NCBI RefSeq assembly: GCF_030272615.1
Contig: NC_081413.1
Coordinates: 182,788,951-182,852,950 of the forward strand
Reading direction: 5' to 3'
From: Cryptomeria japonica
Taxonomy: Eukaryota > Streptophyta > Pinopsida > Cupressales > Cupressaceae
Length of the DNA stretch: 64,000 nt
Part shown: in pieces, positions 48,000 through 59,260 of the stretch
Numbering within the stretch: the first letter of the stretch is position 1
Layout: the number at the start of each line of letters is the position of its first letter
The notes under the pieces: model-generated
What the model was told of the DNA's origin: nothing
The model's input: only the letters and a program-made list of their open reading frames with translations
Database searches by the model: none
Made by a program: the position numbers and the translations under genes

Positions 48000-49445
48000 C
48001 TTCACATTTTATTTGACTAGCCACGTGTCCTTTTTTACAATGACGTTTCCACCTTGACGGGCCCACACTTTCATCTTTGACCATGTGTCATCATGACACG
48101 TGGACGGTTCTTGTTCATTCTCGCTATTTCGTGGGCATAAGGAGTGAGCACTTAACCCTTGCAAAATAACGCGAGCCATTGGATCATCCCTCAAGCTGAT
48201 CACTAATTAATCTTTTGAAAAGGTTCTTAGGAATGGTGGGCCTACGGACTCGTCACCAACACCTGGCATCCAGTCACCTGTGGCGCTGATTTGTCGCTCT
48301 GTCATTCGCCAAAAAGAAACTATGAGGGGCCCCACTTTCATCTCAACAGGTCTATCTCTCACGTCATCATCAAGACACGTGGACAGTTCTTGTTCATTCT
48401 CGCTATTTCGCAGGCATAAGCAGTGAGCACTTAACCCTTGCGAAATAACGCGAGCCGTTGGATCATCCCTCAAGCTGATCAGCATTTAATCTTTTGAAAA
48501 GGTTCTTAGGAATGGTGGGCCCACGGACTCGTCACCAACACCTAGCATCTAGTCACCTGTGGCACTGATTTGTCACTCTGTCATTCGCCAAAAGGAAACT
48601 ACGAGGGGCCCCACTTTCGTCTCAACAGGTCTATCTCTCACGTCATCATCAAGACACGTGGACGGTTCTTGTTCATTCTCACTATCTCATGGGCATAAGG
48701 AGTGAGCACTTAACCCTTGCGAAATAACGCGAGCCGTTGGATCATCCCTCAAGCTGATCAGTATTTAATCCATTGAAAAGGCTTTCAGGAATGGTGGGCC
48801 TGCTGACTTGTCACGGACACTTGGCGCCTTGTCACTTTCGGAGCTGATTTGTCATTTTCTCATTTGCCAGAAGGGAACCATAGGGACCCACATTTTCCTT
48901 TGAGACCACATAGCATCATGACATGTGGATGGTCCTTGTTCATTCTCGCTATTTCGTGGGCTTAAAGGGTGAGCATTTTACCCTTGCGAAATAGTGCGGG
49001 CCGTTGGATCATCTCTCAAATTAATCGACATTTAATCCTTTGAGAAGGCTTTCAGGAGAGGTGGGTCCGCGGACTCATCATGGACACTTGGCACCTTGTC
49101 ATTTTTGGAGCTGACTTGTCACTCTGTCATTTGCCAGAAGGAAGCCACAGGGTCTCAATAGATTGTTAACAGCTGTACCTACCAGGTCATTTTTGGGGCC
49201 CACTTCGAACCTTTAATCCTAACCCGCCGACTGTGGTGACTTGTGCCACGTGCTACCTTTTAATACGCCAGAAGAAAGCCATGGGGCTCCAATCACCTTT
49301 GACAACCACACCCTTTACTTCCTCTGTCATGACACATGGACGGTCCTCATTAATTCTCGCTATTTTGCGGGCTTAAAGGGTGAGCATTTTACCCTTGCAA
49401 AATAGCGCGGGCCGTTAGATCATCTCCCAAATTGATCACTAATTA
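48000..49445 (-). repeat. Satellite-like tandem repeats in the F spacer
   Basis: Five hairpin-bearing units are anchored at 48119, 48399, 48679, 48945 and 49356, about 270-280 bp apart. The last interval is 411 bp because it includes a partial unit without the hairpin. Each unit contains gacacgtgga (a G-box-like CACGTG, lost in some copies), the ctcgctatttcg...cgaaata hairpin with a nested aagggt/accctt stem, ccgttggatcatc, and ggtgggcccac. Spacers of Tat/Ogre-type elements are known to hold such arrays, which can seed genomic satellites. Confidence 0.88.
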
Positions 49446-49901
49446 CTGGGCCCGACAACTTTAGAAGAAAAGCATACAAGACATAAAATTTTCAAATAAT
49501 CAACGTAACCGCCTAGGCAAATAATAAGGGGGGACACTTCCCACGACCCCGCGACCCATACTTAAGTGAATAAAGTAATAGAAGATTAGAAACCAGAGGG
49601 TTTAACACAAAAAGATAGAAAATCAATAACCCTTAAAACCCCTAAGGTTTAAAACGAAGCTGAAGCACCTGGGATTACACCCTATTCGAAATTTTTTTTT
49701 ATGAACCATAACCAATTATGGAAAAAGAAGAACCCAATTTTAAATAGTGATAACAGCGGCTCTGACTGGGGATGGTTGATTGCGAGATCAACACAAGAAA
49801 ACTCAGAAACTCTAGAGAAACAGACCAAAACACAGACCAAAACCAGGAAAACAGGAAAGAAAACAAAATATATACAAACAAGGACCTACCGTGCATGGAC
49901 A
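49446..49901 (-). other. Spacer next to pol of F
   Basis: Non-coding, with A-rich runs near 49690-49720 and 49850-49870. No feature is supported beyond its position between integrase and the repeats. Confidence 0.4.
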
Positions 49902-52780
49902 TTAAGAGAAATAATGCTTCAGGAATTGTCCATGCACTTGAAATTCCTGCATTTCATCATTCATATTCTTCAAAAAATATGAATCCTTACCATTCTGGTC
50001 ACAAACCACAAAAGGGCCAATCCATAGTGATTCAAATTTTTTATGTTTTCCTTTATCTTGTCCTTTTGCATTCCACTGAAGAACCATGTCATCAATTTGA
50101 AACTTCCTTAATGATGTCCTTTTATCAAAAAGATACTTTGACTGCAACTGGATCTTCTGATTTTTCTTATGGGCAGAAGTCCTAAGCTCCTCCATTTCTA
50201 CAATTTGGATCATTCTGTTTTCCATCGATTCAGATATCTCCATGTCCTCATCCTGCAAAAACTTATACATTGGAAGAAGGTTATTTACCAGTAATCTGGC
50301 TTGGGTACCATAAACCAACTCAAAAGGTGACATTCCAATGGATTTTTTAACTGTGATTCTATCTGCCCACAGAGCTAACTTCAACTTTTGATCCCAAGAT
50401 CTTTTATTTTATTCTAAAATTTTCTTGATGATATTCAACAGGCTTTTATTGCTGGATTCTGCCTGTCCATTCCCCTGAGCATGATAAGGTGATGAGTAGG
50501 ACATGAGTATACCATGACTATTGCAAAAACCTACAAATTCTTCTGATCTGAAACACATAGCATTATCCATTACCAATTTCGTAGGTGTTCCAAATCTAGT
50601 CACAATACTATCCATCAGGAAATCAATGACAATTTTACTAGTAGCTCTTTTTGTAGGGATGGCTTCTATCCATTTGGTAAAATAATCAGTGGCCACTATA
50701 ATCCATCCATGACCTCTTCCTGACTTCTCAACAATTTCTCCAATAAAATCAATGCCCCATTGGATAAAAGGAGCTTCTACAGAGATTGGATTTAGGGGTA
50801 AGGCTCCTTCATACTTGAGCTTAGAAGAAAATCTTTGACATGGATCACATCTTCGAACATATGCATGGGTATCTTTAAATAAGGTAGGCCAATAATACCC
50901 AGCCCGTATTATCTTACCAGCAGTAGTCTTAGCAGAATAGTGACCTCCACATACTCCATCATGCATTTCAATTAACACCTATTTGGCTTGAAATTCATCC
51001 AAACACATTAGTAACTCTCCATCTCTTTTTCTCCAGAAAAGATCACCCTGAATGAGCACATACTTTTGGGACTTAAGCTTCAAAGTTCTCTTTTGATTCT
51101 GTGTCATTTCTTCTGGGAGTATGTTACCTTTCAATACTTGGATTATCTCTGTGTACCAAGGTTGTCTCTCAATACTAGTAACCAAAACATCTTTAACCTC
51201 AACATTGTGTATTTCTACATTCATGAGATTTGACTCAGTCATGAGCTTAGCCAAACCTAAACCTCTCACCAATTTAGTGATCTTTATCTCCAAAGTGAAC
51301 TCCTGAATTCTATTGACCCATCTACACCTCTTCCCAGTAACTTCAGACTGAGACAAAATATCTTTAACAGCAGCATGTGGAACATAAGCAATGACGTTTG
51401 CATTCACTAGATATGGCCTAAAAGCTTTAACAACTTTAACTAGGGCATAAGCTTGTTTCTCCATGATTTCATAATTTAGTTCTGCCGCCTGCAAAGATTT
51501 ACTATAGAAGGCTATGGGATGTTCATATGAAGCAAAAGAAAACAGAGAAAAAGGCTTACCATAATCTGGAGATTTCAACACTAGTGCTTCCTAGATTTCC
51601 TTCTTAATCTCATCAAAAGCTTTTGAAGCTTCTTGATCCCAATGAAACTTTGTGTCCTTCTTGAGCAACTTGACAATAGGCTTCACTATCTCGGCAAAGT
51701 TTGCAATGAATCTCCTGACAAAATTCACTTTGTCTAAAAAGGATTGGATACCTTTCACATTTTTAGGTTCAGACACTCTATTAATTGCTTCAATTCTTTT
51801 AGGGTCTATTCTTACCCCTTCCTTGGAAACTATGTGTCCCAATAACTTTCCTTCAGTGACCCCAAAATGACATTTCTTGGGATTCAGTGATACACCAAAT
51901 TCCAAGGCTTTATCGAACACCTTCTCTAGATATCCACAATGATCATCAGCTCTCTTTGAGAAACAAGTTAAATCATCTTGGTAAACCACCATAATGATAT
52001 TTATAAATTCCTTAAAAGCCACATCCATAGCTCTCTGAAATGTAGCTCCTGCATTTTTTAATCCAAATGGCATTCTCACATATACATAGGTTCCCCATGG
52101 AGTAGTGAAAGCTGTTTTAAACTGTTCAGACTCCTTTACAAGCACTTGATTGTATCCCGAGAAACCATCCATCATGGATAAAAGATCACAACCTGTCACT
52201 CTTTGTAGCATTGCTTCCATGTTTGGGGATGAATAATTATCTTTTAAGGAAGCAACATTAAGATTCCTGAAATCAACACACAATCTGATGTCTCCATTTT
52301 TCTTTCTTACTGGGACCAGATTAGAGACCCATGAAGAATGTCTTATTGGTTTGATAATCCCCCCTTCTCTCAATTTAATCAACTCTTGTTGCATTTTAGT
52401 TTCTAATAAGGGGTTGATAGGTCTCTGTTTCTATCTGAAAGGCTTAGCATCTGGAAGTAAAGGAACTTCATGCTGAAAAAGATCTTGTCTATATGCCTTT
52501 AGGTCTTCATAAGACCAAGCAAAGACATGCTTATATCTCTTCAATAAATTGATAAGGTTAATCCTAACATGAGGGGGTAATTTCTTTCCAATATATACCA
52601 ACTTGGGGAATGATTTTGTCCCTAGGTTTACCTCCTCCAATTCTTCTAACTTGGTGGTAGATTGCTGGTGTAAATGACTATCATTATAACTAAACATACT
52701 CTCTAGCTCCACCAACCCTTTAGGTATCTCATTGGTTTCCAACTGGACAATATCATTTCCAACACACTGTCTCCCTATTA
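49902..52780 (-). pseudogene. pol: F pol: RT, RNase H and integrase, with stops
   Basis: One minus-strand frame is interrupted by single stops at 52431, 51591, 50979 and 50406, all TAG or TAA where Gln fits. Order: pre-RT linker (VYIGKKLPPHVRINL, FAWSYEDLKAY), RT (ICP-like VPVRKKNGDIRLCVDFRNLN, MPFGLKNAGATFQRAM, catalytic box YQDD at about 51975), and RT-linked RNase H (FASYEHPIAFYSKSL). In that RNase H the residues normally between FASYEH and PIAFYSK are missing. Then comes integrase with an HHCC zinc site (CDPCQ). Its catalytic triad is D in WGIDFIG, D in VMDNAMCF and E in NGQAESSNK, with D and E about 35 residues apart. The C-terminus has a GPF-type module (LWIGPFVV). It would copy and integrate the element, but this copy is disabled. 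Confidence 0.9.
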
Positions 52781-55700
52781 TCCACCACTTCCACCAATGC
52801 ATTGCAATCAATCTTTTGTCCATCATAATCATCAACACATTGGATAAACCTAAGAATATCCTCATCATCAACAAAAACTTGCCAATTGTACACATTATCA
52901 GGGATAGCAGGCCTAAATTTTATTTCCACAGTGGAAATACTGGTTAGTGTTGCATCATCATTTTTCAAAGCAACATTAGCTAGGAAAGCTGCCATAATAT
53001 TTTTGGTTCGCTCTATCCAGTTAATAGAAAATGCATCAAAATGCTCAATAACATCCCAAACAGCATGCTTATATTGCTTCAATCTATCATTCTTGGATGC
53101 ATATCTAGATCTCACCTGAGAGACAACCAATTCTGAATCACCCATTACTTTCAACAGTTGGATTCCATGCTTTTTTGCAACCTCAAGTCCTAATAATAGG
53201 GCTTCGTACTCTGCAGTATTATTTGTGCACTGGAATGCCAACAAGAATGAGTATTTGAAAGTTATACCTGAAGGGGACACAAAAAGAACCCCTGCACCAG
53301 ATCCTTCTTTGGAGCAAGCTCCATCAAAATACATTTGCCACAACTCATACTGCTGTGCTTGTAGCTCGACTACAATTGGGTTAGTATTCTTCAATTGAGG
53401 TGATATTGGTTGAAGTTTGAAATTGTCTAGATCTACATCAATCATACAATCAAGCATACTAGGATCCACATTCTCAATTACCTTAGGAGCCCGTGGCTCC
53501 CTGTATAGTTTGACCTGATTGCCACCAATAGGAATAGTAGCATAAGACAAGTCCAATTGAATATTTCCCCCTACTGCTGCTGCCCACTGCCTAGAAAGTA
53601 ACATACCATAGTGGGGTTTAGTATCAGTAACAATAACATCCATTTTATAAGTGGCTTTAGGAAATGCAGCTATTTTTACTTCTACATCTTTCATTGTACC
53701 TATCACAGGCACTTCTTTGTTATCCATAGCATAACATTTCCCATACACAGTGGTTACTGATAACCCTAATTCTTTCATAACACCATAGGGCATTACATTA
53801 GCAGCTGCTCCTGAATCTATCATGCAGTTTTTAATCAACCGGTTATTCACTAGCAAAGTAACATAGAAGGGATCTACCTGAGAAGGCTCCTGAGTGATAG
53901 TGGTTCCAACATATACCTCTGGGGTTTGGAACTCTTGATCCTTTCCAACTTTATCTGAACCAGTGGGTAATACCAGGTCACTATCAGATACACTAGAGAA
54001 TAAAGACAAAGCTGCATTCTTATGTTCTTTAATCTTTAGAAATTCTATTAATGGAACAGTGACTTTCATTTGAGTTAAATCTTGGGCCATATCAAATACA
54101 GAATTATTACATTTTTCAGTATTAACCTTAACCTTTTCTGTTTTGAATTGACTGGCCTTCTTCACCATCTCTTCCTTTTGTACATCACCAACATTTTTGT
54201 CATCTATGCTTTTAGGTAAGTCTTTAACTTGTTCCTCTTTTTCTTGACTGGCTTTAAGAATAGCAGTAACACTGCTTGATGCCCCTTTCTTTATGACTTC
54301 TTTTACAAACATAGAACCCGGCTCACCTTGACCAGTGTCTCTCTTGGTGCTTCTCAGATTGTAGTTATGTTTTGCTTTGGCGATTGCAGCCTTAGTGAGA
54401 TTTTTAACTTCTTCATCTTCAATTGTTACCACATTCAAGGTAGGATGCCAACTTAAGGCTAACTGTCTTTGCACTAACCTTTCATTATCCAACACATCAC
54501 TGTATTCACTTTGCATAGATTCCTCCTCACTTTCTATGATGGTTTCAAACATATTAATGCCAGGCTCTGCTTCTGGCCTCATAGATTCTTCCAGATCTTG
54601 AGCTACTGCACACTGATGAGGAGAATGTGGTCCATCACAAGCAATACACCAAGGAGTATTTTCTATATTATTAAAAGTTTTCCCTTTCAAAGGATCTGGT
54701 GTGTCTTGGTTTTGGGCAATTTTAGGCTTCTCAACTTGGGGTTTACCATCCTTCCAATTTGTATTGTATGGCATATCATGTAATCTAGGAGGTCTATCTT
54801 GCCAGTTATAATGGGGCTTATCATTTTTGCTAACCTTAGCAGTCAAATCTTTCATAGCATTAACCAATTTTTCCATTTTATCATCTTCTTTAGCAACTTT
54901 GTTAGGTTGCTGTTTGGTTTCATGCCATAATCTACCATCTGTTCTTCTTCCTAATTTTCCAGATGCTTTTCTATTACTTTCTACATTTATAGCAATTCTA
55001 AAAGCATCCCTTAAGTTATGAGGATTTTTATCTCTCAAAATATAGGCCATTTTGGAATCAAATGCATTGTAGTATGTGTTAAGACACATGTTATCATCTA
55101 ACCTCATCACTTGATACAATCTATGCATAGCTTTCTGGAATCTAGCATTGAAATCAGTGACTACTTCATTTTCAGACTTTCTAATATTATTGAACTCGTT
55201 TAGCATGAAACTCACATTAGTCTTATCACCATACTGTTCTTGAAAACAATTTTTAAAATCATCCCATGAACCTATGCTATTTACTGGAAGACCTCTGTAC
55301 CAATCTCTTGCATCATCCACTAGGGATTGAACAAACAGTTTCATAATAACATCTTCATCTGCTATCTCATAATCATTTATCAAATCCCCAAAAGATTTCA
55401 GATGTTCCTCAGCACTGAGTGCATTGTTCCCAGCAAACTTTTGGAGTCTGTCTCTTAGCTTAGTAGGAACATGATTTGGATATCCTAGGATCCCATCAAA
55501 AAACAATTGCCTATATTGTTCTAGATTGATTGGCCTTCTTTGAAAAGGGGAAATAGCACTATTGCTTCCCATAATCATTTTATCTTTTGGGATTGGAGAT
55601 TGAGATGTTTGGGTGTGCTGTTTATTTGAGGGTATTTGGCTTACTGAGGCAATATTAGCATGTACTGCAGGTTGAGTATTGACCTGAGGAAAAGAGATGT

Positions 55701-56571
55701 GTTGGGGATTAGGCTTGCTAGGATCTTCCGATGGGAATGTAATAGGGGGAGCTTTTAAGTAGTTAATCTTTCTTTTAACTTCCTGATTCGCTGCTTCTAA
55801 CTCAGCCTTTTCCAATTACATTTGGAGGTCTTCCTTTTCCTTCCTCATCCTTTCCATCTCTCTCTCATGTGCTAAGATCCTATGAGAAATCCCTTCTGCA
55901 GTTTTAGATTCTACTCCATCATCTACCCATTTCTGTTTTCCTTTGTCTAAATTGGCTTTAGGAAGCTGGGAATCATTAGATACTTCCCTAATTGGCTGAG
56001 CTACTAACTTAGAAGCTGGTCTAATATTAGGAATTAGGATCTCCCTAACCACTGGGCCTTCCTCATCACTATTTTCTTTTTCCTGAGCAAGCACTTCAAG
56101 ATTAGCTATCTGTCTAAGGAGCCTATCCCTCTCCATCAATTTGGCTTTAACTTCCTTTTCCTTATTTGCTTCCTTTTGAGCTCTTAGGGAGATTAAATGA
56201 TGGACTCTTTTGTTTAAATCTTCAATCTCTTGAGACATCTTATCCTCATCAGGGTAGTTTTCTTCAGAATCTAATGCATTAATTTGGTCTATGTCAATTA
56301 GGCTAATGTTCCCATCTATTGTCCTAGGAACAGAGTGCCTAATTGCATTTGAACTAGTTCTATCTTTTGCAGAAACACTAACATGAGATAGATCTCGATT
56401 TAAAATAGGGGCACCATCAATATTTCCAAACAATCCTGAATGGAAACCTAAAATATCATGCTCTGAATCTCTAGAAGATGAATTTGACTTTGCATAAACA
56501 GGTCGATCAAGCATCTTACCAGTATTATTGTTTTTCTGCACCCATGTAGCATTTGATGGCTCATGCATCAT
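52753..56571 (-). pseudogene. gag-pro: F gag, protease and archaeal-like RNase H, one stop
   Basis: ATG start at 56571. The first 251 residues end in a coiled-coil stretch (EREMERMRKEKEDLQ) before a TAA at 55816-55818. The same frame then stays open for 1,020 codons. Residues there: about 108-200 gag core (ARDWYRGLPVNSIGSWDDF), about 388 zinc-knuckle variant WCIACDGPHSPHQC, and about 666 protease CMIDSGAAANVMP. At about 828-945 is an archaeal-like RNase H with acidic positions in YFDGACSK, NTAEYEAL and GDSELV. The last expected Asp (NxxAD) reads NIMAAF, so it may be inactive. RT follows in another frame after a shift near 52755-52780. PR-aRNH-RT order fits some plant Tat-type polyproteins. 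Confidence 0.88.
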
Positions 56572-56850
56572 AGATCTCTTCTGGCCTCTTCATGACTATT
56601 CTGGCAGACCTTCCTGCAAGATTTCACGAGGATGTTTCTTCATGAATGATCTCATGTTCTTGTTTCCTTGCATCTTGCTTGTCTTTCTTTTAGAAAATTC
56701 GTATTCTCACAAGGACTGGTTCAATAGTAACAAAGTCGTCACCCACAAAACTATGGGAAAAATGAAAAACAAACTGTCTTACCCACAAACGCACAACAAT
56801 ATTCTCCACAAATCTCGGCATAGATCTATGTTTATATCTTTGTTATAACT
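56572..56850 (-). other. 5' leader of F
   Basis: About 280 bp between PBS and gag ATG on the minus strand. A packaging signal is expected here, but none is recognised. Confidence 0.55.
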
Positions 56851-56869
56851 GTCCCCAGCAGAGTCGCCA
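56851..56869 (-). other. PBS of F, tRNA-Arg type
   Basis: Minus strand tggcgactctgctggggac, four bases after the LTR end. It is complementary to the 3' end of a tRNA-Arg (ACG-type, ...ccccagcggagtcgcca) with one difference. Tat/Ogre elements are known to use tRNA-Arg. Confidence 0.82.
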
Positions 56870-56873
56870 CTTT

Positions 56874-57625
56874 TGTTGTCCTCAAAATTTGATTCCCTTC
56901 AATGTCCTTAAGATAATATGGTCTAAACTAGGTTCAGAGAAAACATCAAAGATGAGGAAATTCCAGAGACAACATATGACAAGGTTTGATTAAACCTTCT
57001 ACACTTCGGGCTTCCTTAGAGCCCAGGTGGGTATACCTTTGTGAATTAACTTCACACTTTTAAATAATAAACCCACAGCAAACCAGTCCAGAAAACCAGT
57101 AGATTTATTCACCTTGAAATCAACTGAAAACAAAGAATAGAAACTGTACTTAACTTCAGCATTTTTGATCAACAAAGTATGCAATAAACAACCTCGATTA
57201 ATACTAGTGCCTTATCCAAGGTTACAGAGTCACCTAAACTCAAATAAAACTCCTAAAACAAAATATTTTTATACTTCCCGTTGGCTTGGTTTCCACTAAT
57301 CCTGATATATGCCTGACACATACAAGAATTCAATCATTCTAGACTAAGCTATGGTCCTCAAAATTCAAAATTCCTTCCAAAGAATTTACTGGTACGAGTG
57401 ATCCTGCGTATTTAATATCCCTCCTAAAGAGAAAAGCTAACAAACACTTATACTGAGATTGCTTTGCAATTCCATTCAAACTAAACAACCCTAGATTATT
57501 CAGAATAAAGACAGTAAATAAATTTGTGAACAAACTTGAAGACAACACATAACTTTTACTCAAAACCGATGGCCTGTATATTGATATTCATTTCAAAGAG
57601 TATTACAATAAATTTTGATTCTCCA
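56874..57625 (-). repeat. LTR b of F (5' LTR, lacking its first 58 bp)
   Basis: Matches LTR a from the U5 end (tgttgtcctc on plus) up to gattctccat. It then stops, where LTR a continues with tagacttag for another 58 bp to its U3 terminus. The missing end is replaced by LTR c in reverse orientation. It adjoins the PBS, so it is the original 5' LTR. Confidence 0.9.
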
Positions 57626-58436
57626 TCACACAAAATTTTGTAAGAAAACACTGCAGAAATTTATCTGAGCTTTTTTAAGTCTAATGGAGAATCAGAATTT
57701 ATTGTAATACTCTTTGAAATGAATATCAATATACAGGGCATCGGTTTTGAGTAAAAGTTATGTGTTGTCTTCAAGTTTGTTCACAAATTTATTTACTGCC
57801 TTTATTCTGAATAATCCGGGGTTGTTTAGTTTGAATGGAATTGCAAAGCAATCTCAGTATAAGTGTTTGTTAGCTTTTCTCTTTAGGAGGGAAATTAAAT
57901 ACGCGGGATCACTCATACCAGTAAATTCTTTGGAAGGAATTTTGAATTTTGAGGACCATAGCTTAGTCTAGAATGATTGAATTCTTGTATGTGTCAGGCA
58001 TATATCAGGATTAGTGGAAACCAAGCTGACGGGAAGTATAAAGATATTTTTTTTCAGGAGTTTTATTTGAGTTTAGGTGACTCTGTAACCTTGGATAAGG
58101 CACTAGTATTAATCGAGGTTGTTTATTGCATACTTTGTTGATAAAAAATGCTGAAGTTAAGTACAGTTTCTATTCTTTGTTTTCAGTTGATTTCAAGGTG
58201 AATAAATCCACTGGTTTTCTGGACTAGTTTGTTGTGGGTTTATTGTTTAAAAGTGTGAAGTTAATTCACAAAGGTATACCCACCTAGGCTCTAAGGAAGC
58301 CCGAAGTGTAGAAGGTTTAATCAAACCTTGTCATATGTTGTCTCTGGAATTTCCTTATCTTTGATGTTTTCTCTGCACCCAGTTTAGACCATATTATCTT
58401 GAGGACATTGAAGGGAATCAAATTTTGAGGACAACA
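57626..58436 (+). repeat. LTR c of F, complete and inverted (811 bp)
   Basis: Reverse complement of LTR a over its full 811 bp. It starts at its exact U3 terminus tcacacaaaatttt and ends at its U5 terminus gaggacaaca. The base t at the junction can be assigned to either LTR. It is followed not by a PBS but by the target duplication cacca and host sequence. Confidence 0.92.
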
Positions 58437-59260
58437 CACCAAACTTTGGAATCCATGATAAACAATCCCCTGACACTCCTCATATTCAATTTTCAACTCT
58501 GATGTGAATCACTCATGAGTGTCAATCAATTTTTTGACCTTGTTGATCCTCTTGTCACTCTGTGTCTCATCCTATAGTAAAATGTTTAACCTATGAAAAA
58601 TCCTCTGGTGGGATACTGTATTATCCATGTTTCTCTGGTAAACATTCCAAAATTCCTCTAGTATTTTCTGCAGATTCTCAAACCTTTAAAACAAGACACA
58701 TGTTGTGTCTGCCCTTATGTTCTACATTTTCTCCTTCAACTTCTTGTTTTCCTTGTGCAATTCTTCACACTTCTTTTTTAGTTTGGATTCATCTTCTATT
58801 TAAAGTATAGGTTGGCCCCTGCCTCTTAAGAGTTCCTCATACAATTATTTGTATTTTCCTATTTCTCTTACCAACATCTTCATCTGTGCTTTACTTAATT
58901 TTGAAATATCAACTCCCATATCTGCTATGACCATGGGATCAACTTCACCAACCTTTAACTTCATCATGTGTCCAAAATCCTTGTCCACATCTATGATCTT
59001 AGCCCTCTTATTTAGAGGATAGAGGGCCCACAAATGCATAGCCTCATCACCTGGATCATATCTTGATCCAATGAAAATTTCATTCACGCCCTGAATGTCT
59101 AACTTGAAGTCTTTCTTATATGAATGCAATAGGCTATCAAAAATAAAGGATGCACTAAGATCCTAGCTTGGAAAGAGAATAATTCCTGCCTCTACAAGAA
59201 GTTGCCTTCCTCTTTGAGGGGTCATGCCTTCTACTTCTACATCAATATCAAGCTTTAGTT
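58437..59260 (-). pseudogene. Accessory ORF remnant E, N-terminal segment
   Basis: The minus-strand frame starts at 59260, where element G cuts it. It reads LDIDVEVEGMTPQRGRQLL, VEAGIILFPS, a stop, and DLSASFIFDSLLHSYKKDF. It then reads IGSRYDPGDEAMHLWALYPL, a segment MGVDISKLSKAQMKMLVREI and a coiled-coil part with stops. The TPQRGRQLLVEAGIIL block resembles TPEQGRDLVAQAGVLIL of the accessory ORF of F, including the residues after it. E therefore belongs to the same broad group of retroelement accessory proteins. It continues across the F insertion at 42957. Parent element and function are unknown. Confidence 0.62.

Larger units (their letters stand above)
42958..58436 (-). mobile_element. 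F: 15.5-kb Tat-type Ty3/gypsy element with inverted extra LTR
   Basis: On the minus strand, from the right: LTR b (truncated), tRNA-Arg-type PBS, gag, protease, archaeal-like RNase H, RT, RNase H, integrase, a satellite-like spacer, an accessory ORF, polypurine tract, LTR a. A third LTR (c, 57626-58436) lies inverted against LTR b. The outer borders are the U5 end of LTR a on the left and the U5 end of LTR c on the right. They are flanked by a perfect cacca duplication (42953-42957 and 58437-58441), so the whole unit entered as one. Reading frames are nearly complete but carry a few stops and two frameshifts. Confidence 0.9.

Noticed and set aside
57339-57971. Twin 74-codon ORFs in opposite orientation
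   Set aside because: They are the same LTR sequence read in the inverted LTRs b and c, not genes.
57626-58436. LTR c as the 5' LTR of a separate plus-strand element
   Set aside because: It is followed directly by cacca and the continued E reading frame, with no PBS or interior. The cacca partner lies at the far left of F, so it belongs to the F integration.
42958-58436. Endogenous pararetrovirus or retrovirus with an envelope gene
   Set aside because: LTRs, integrase and target duplication mark an LTR retrotransposon. The ORF after integrase lacks a signal peptide and an evident membrane anchor or fusion region, so I do not call it an envelope.
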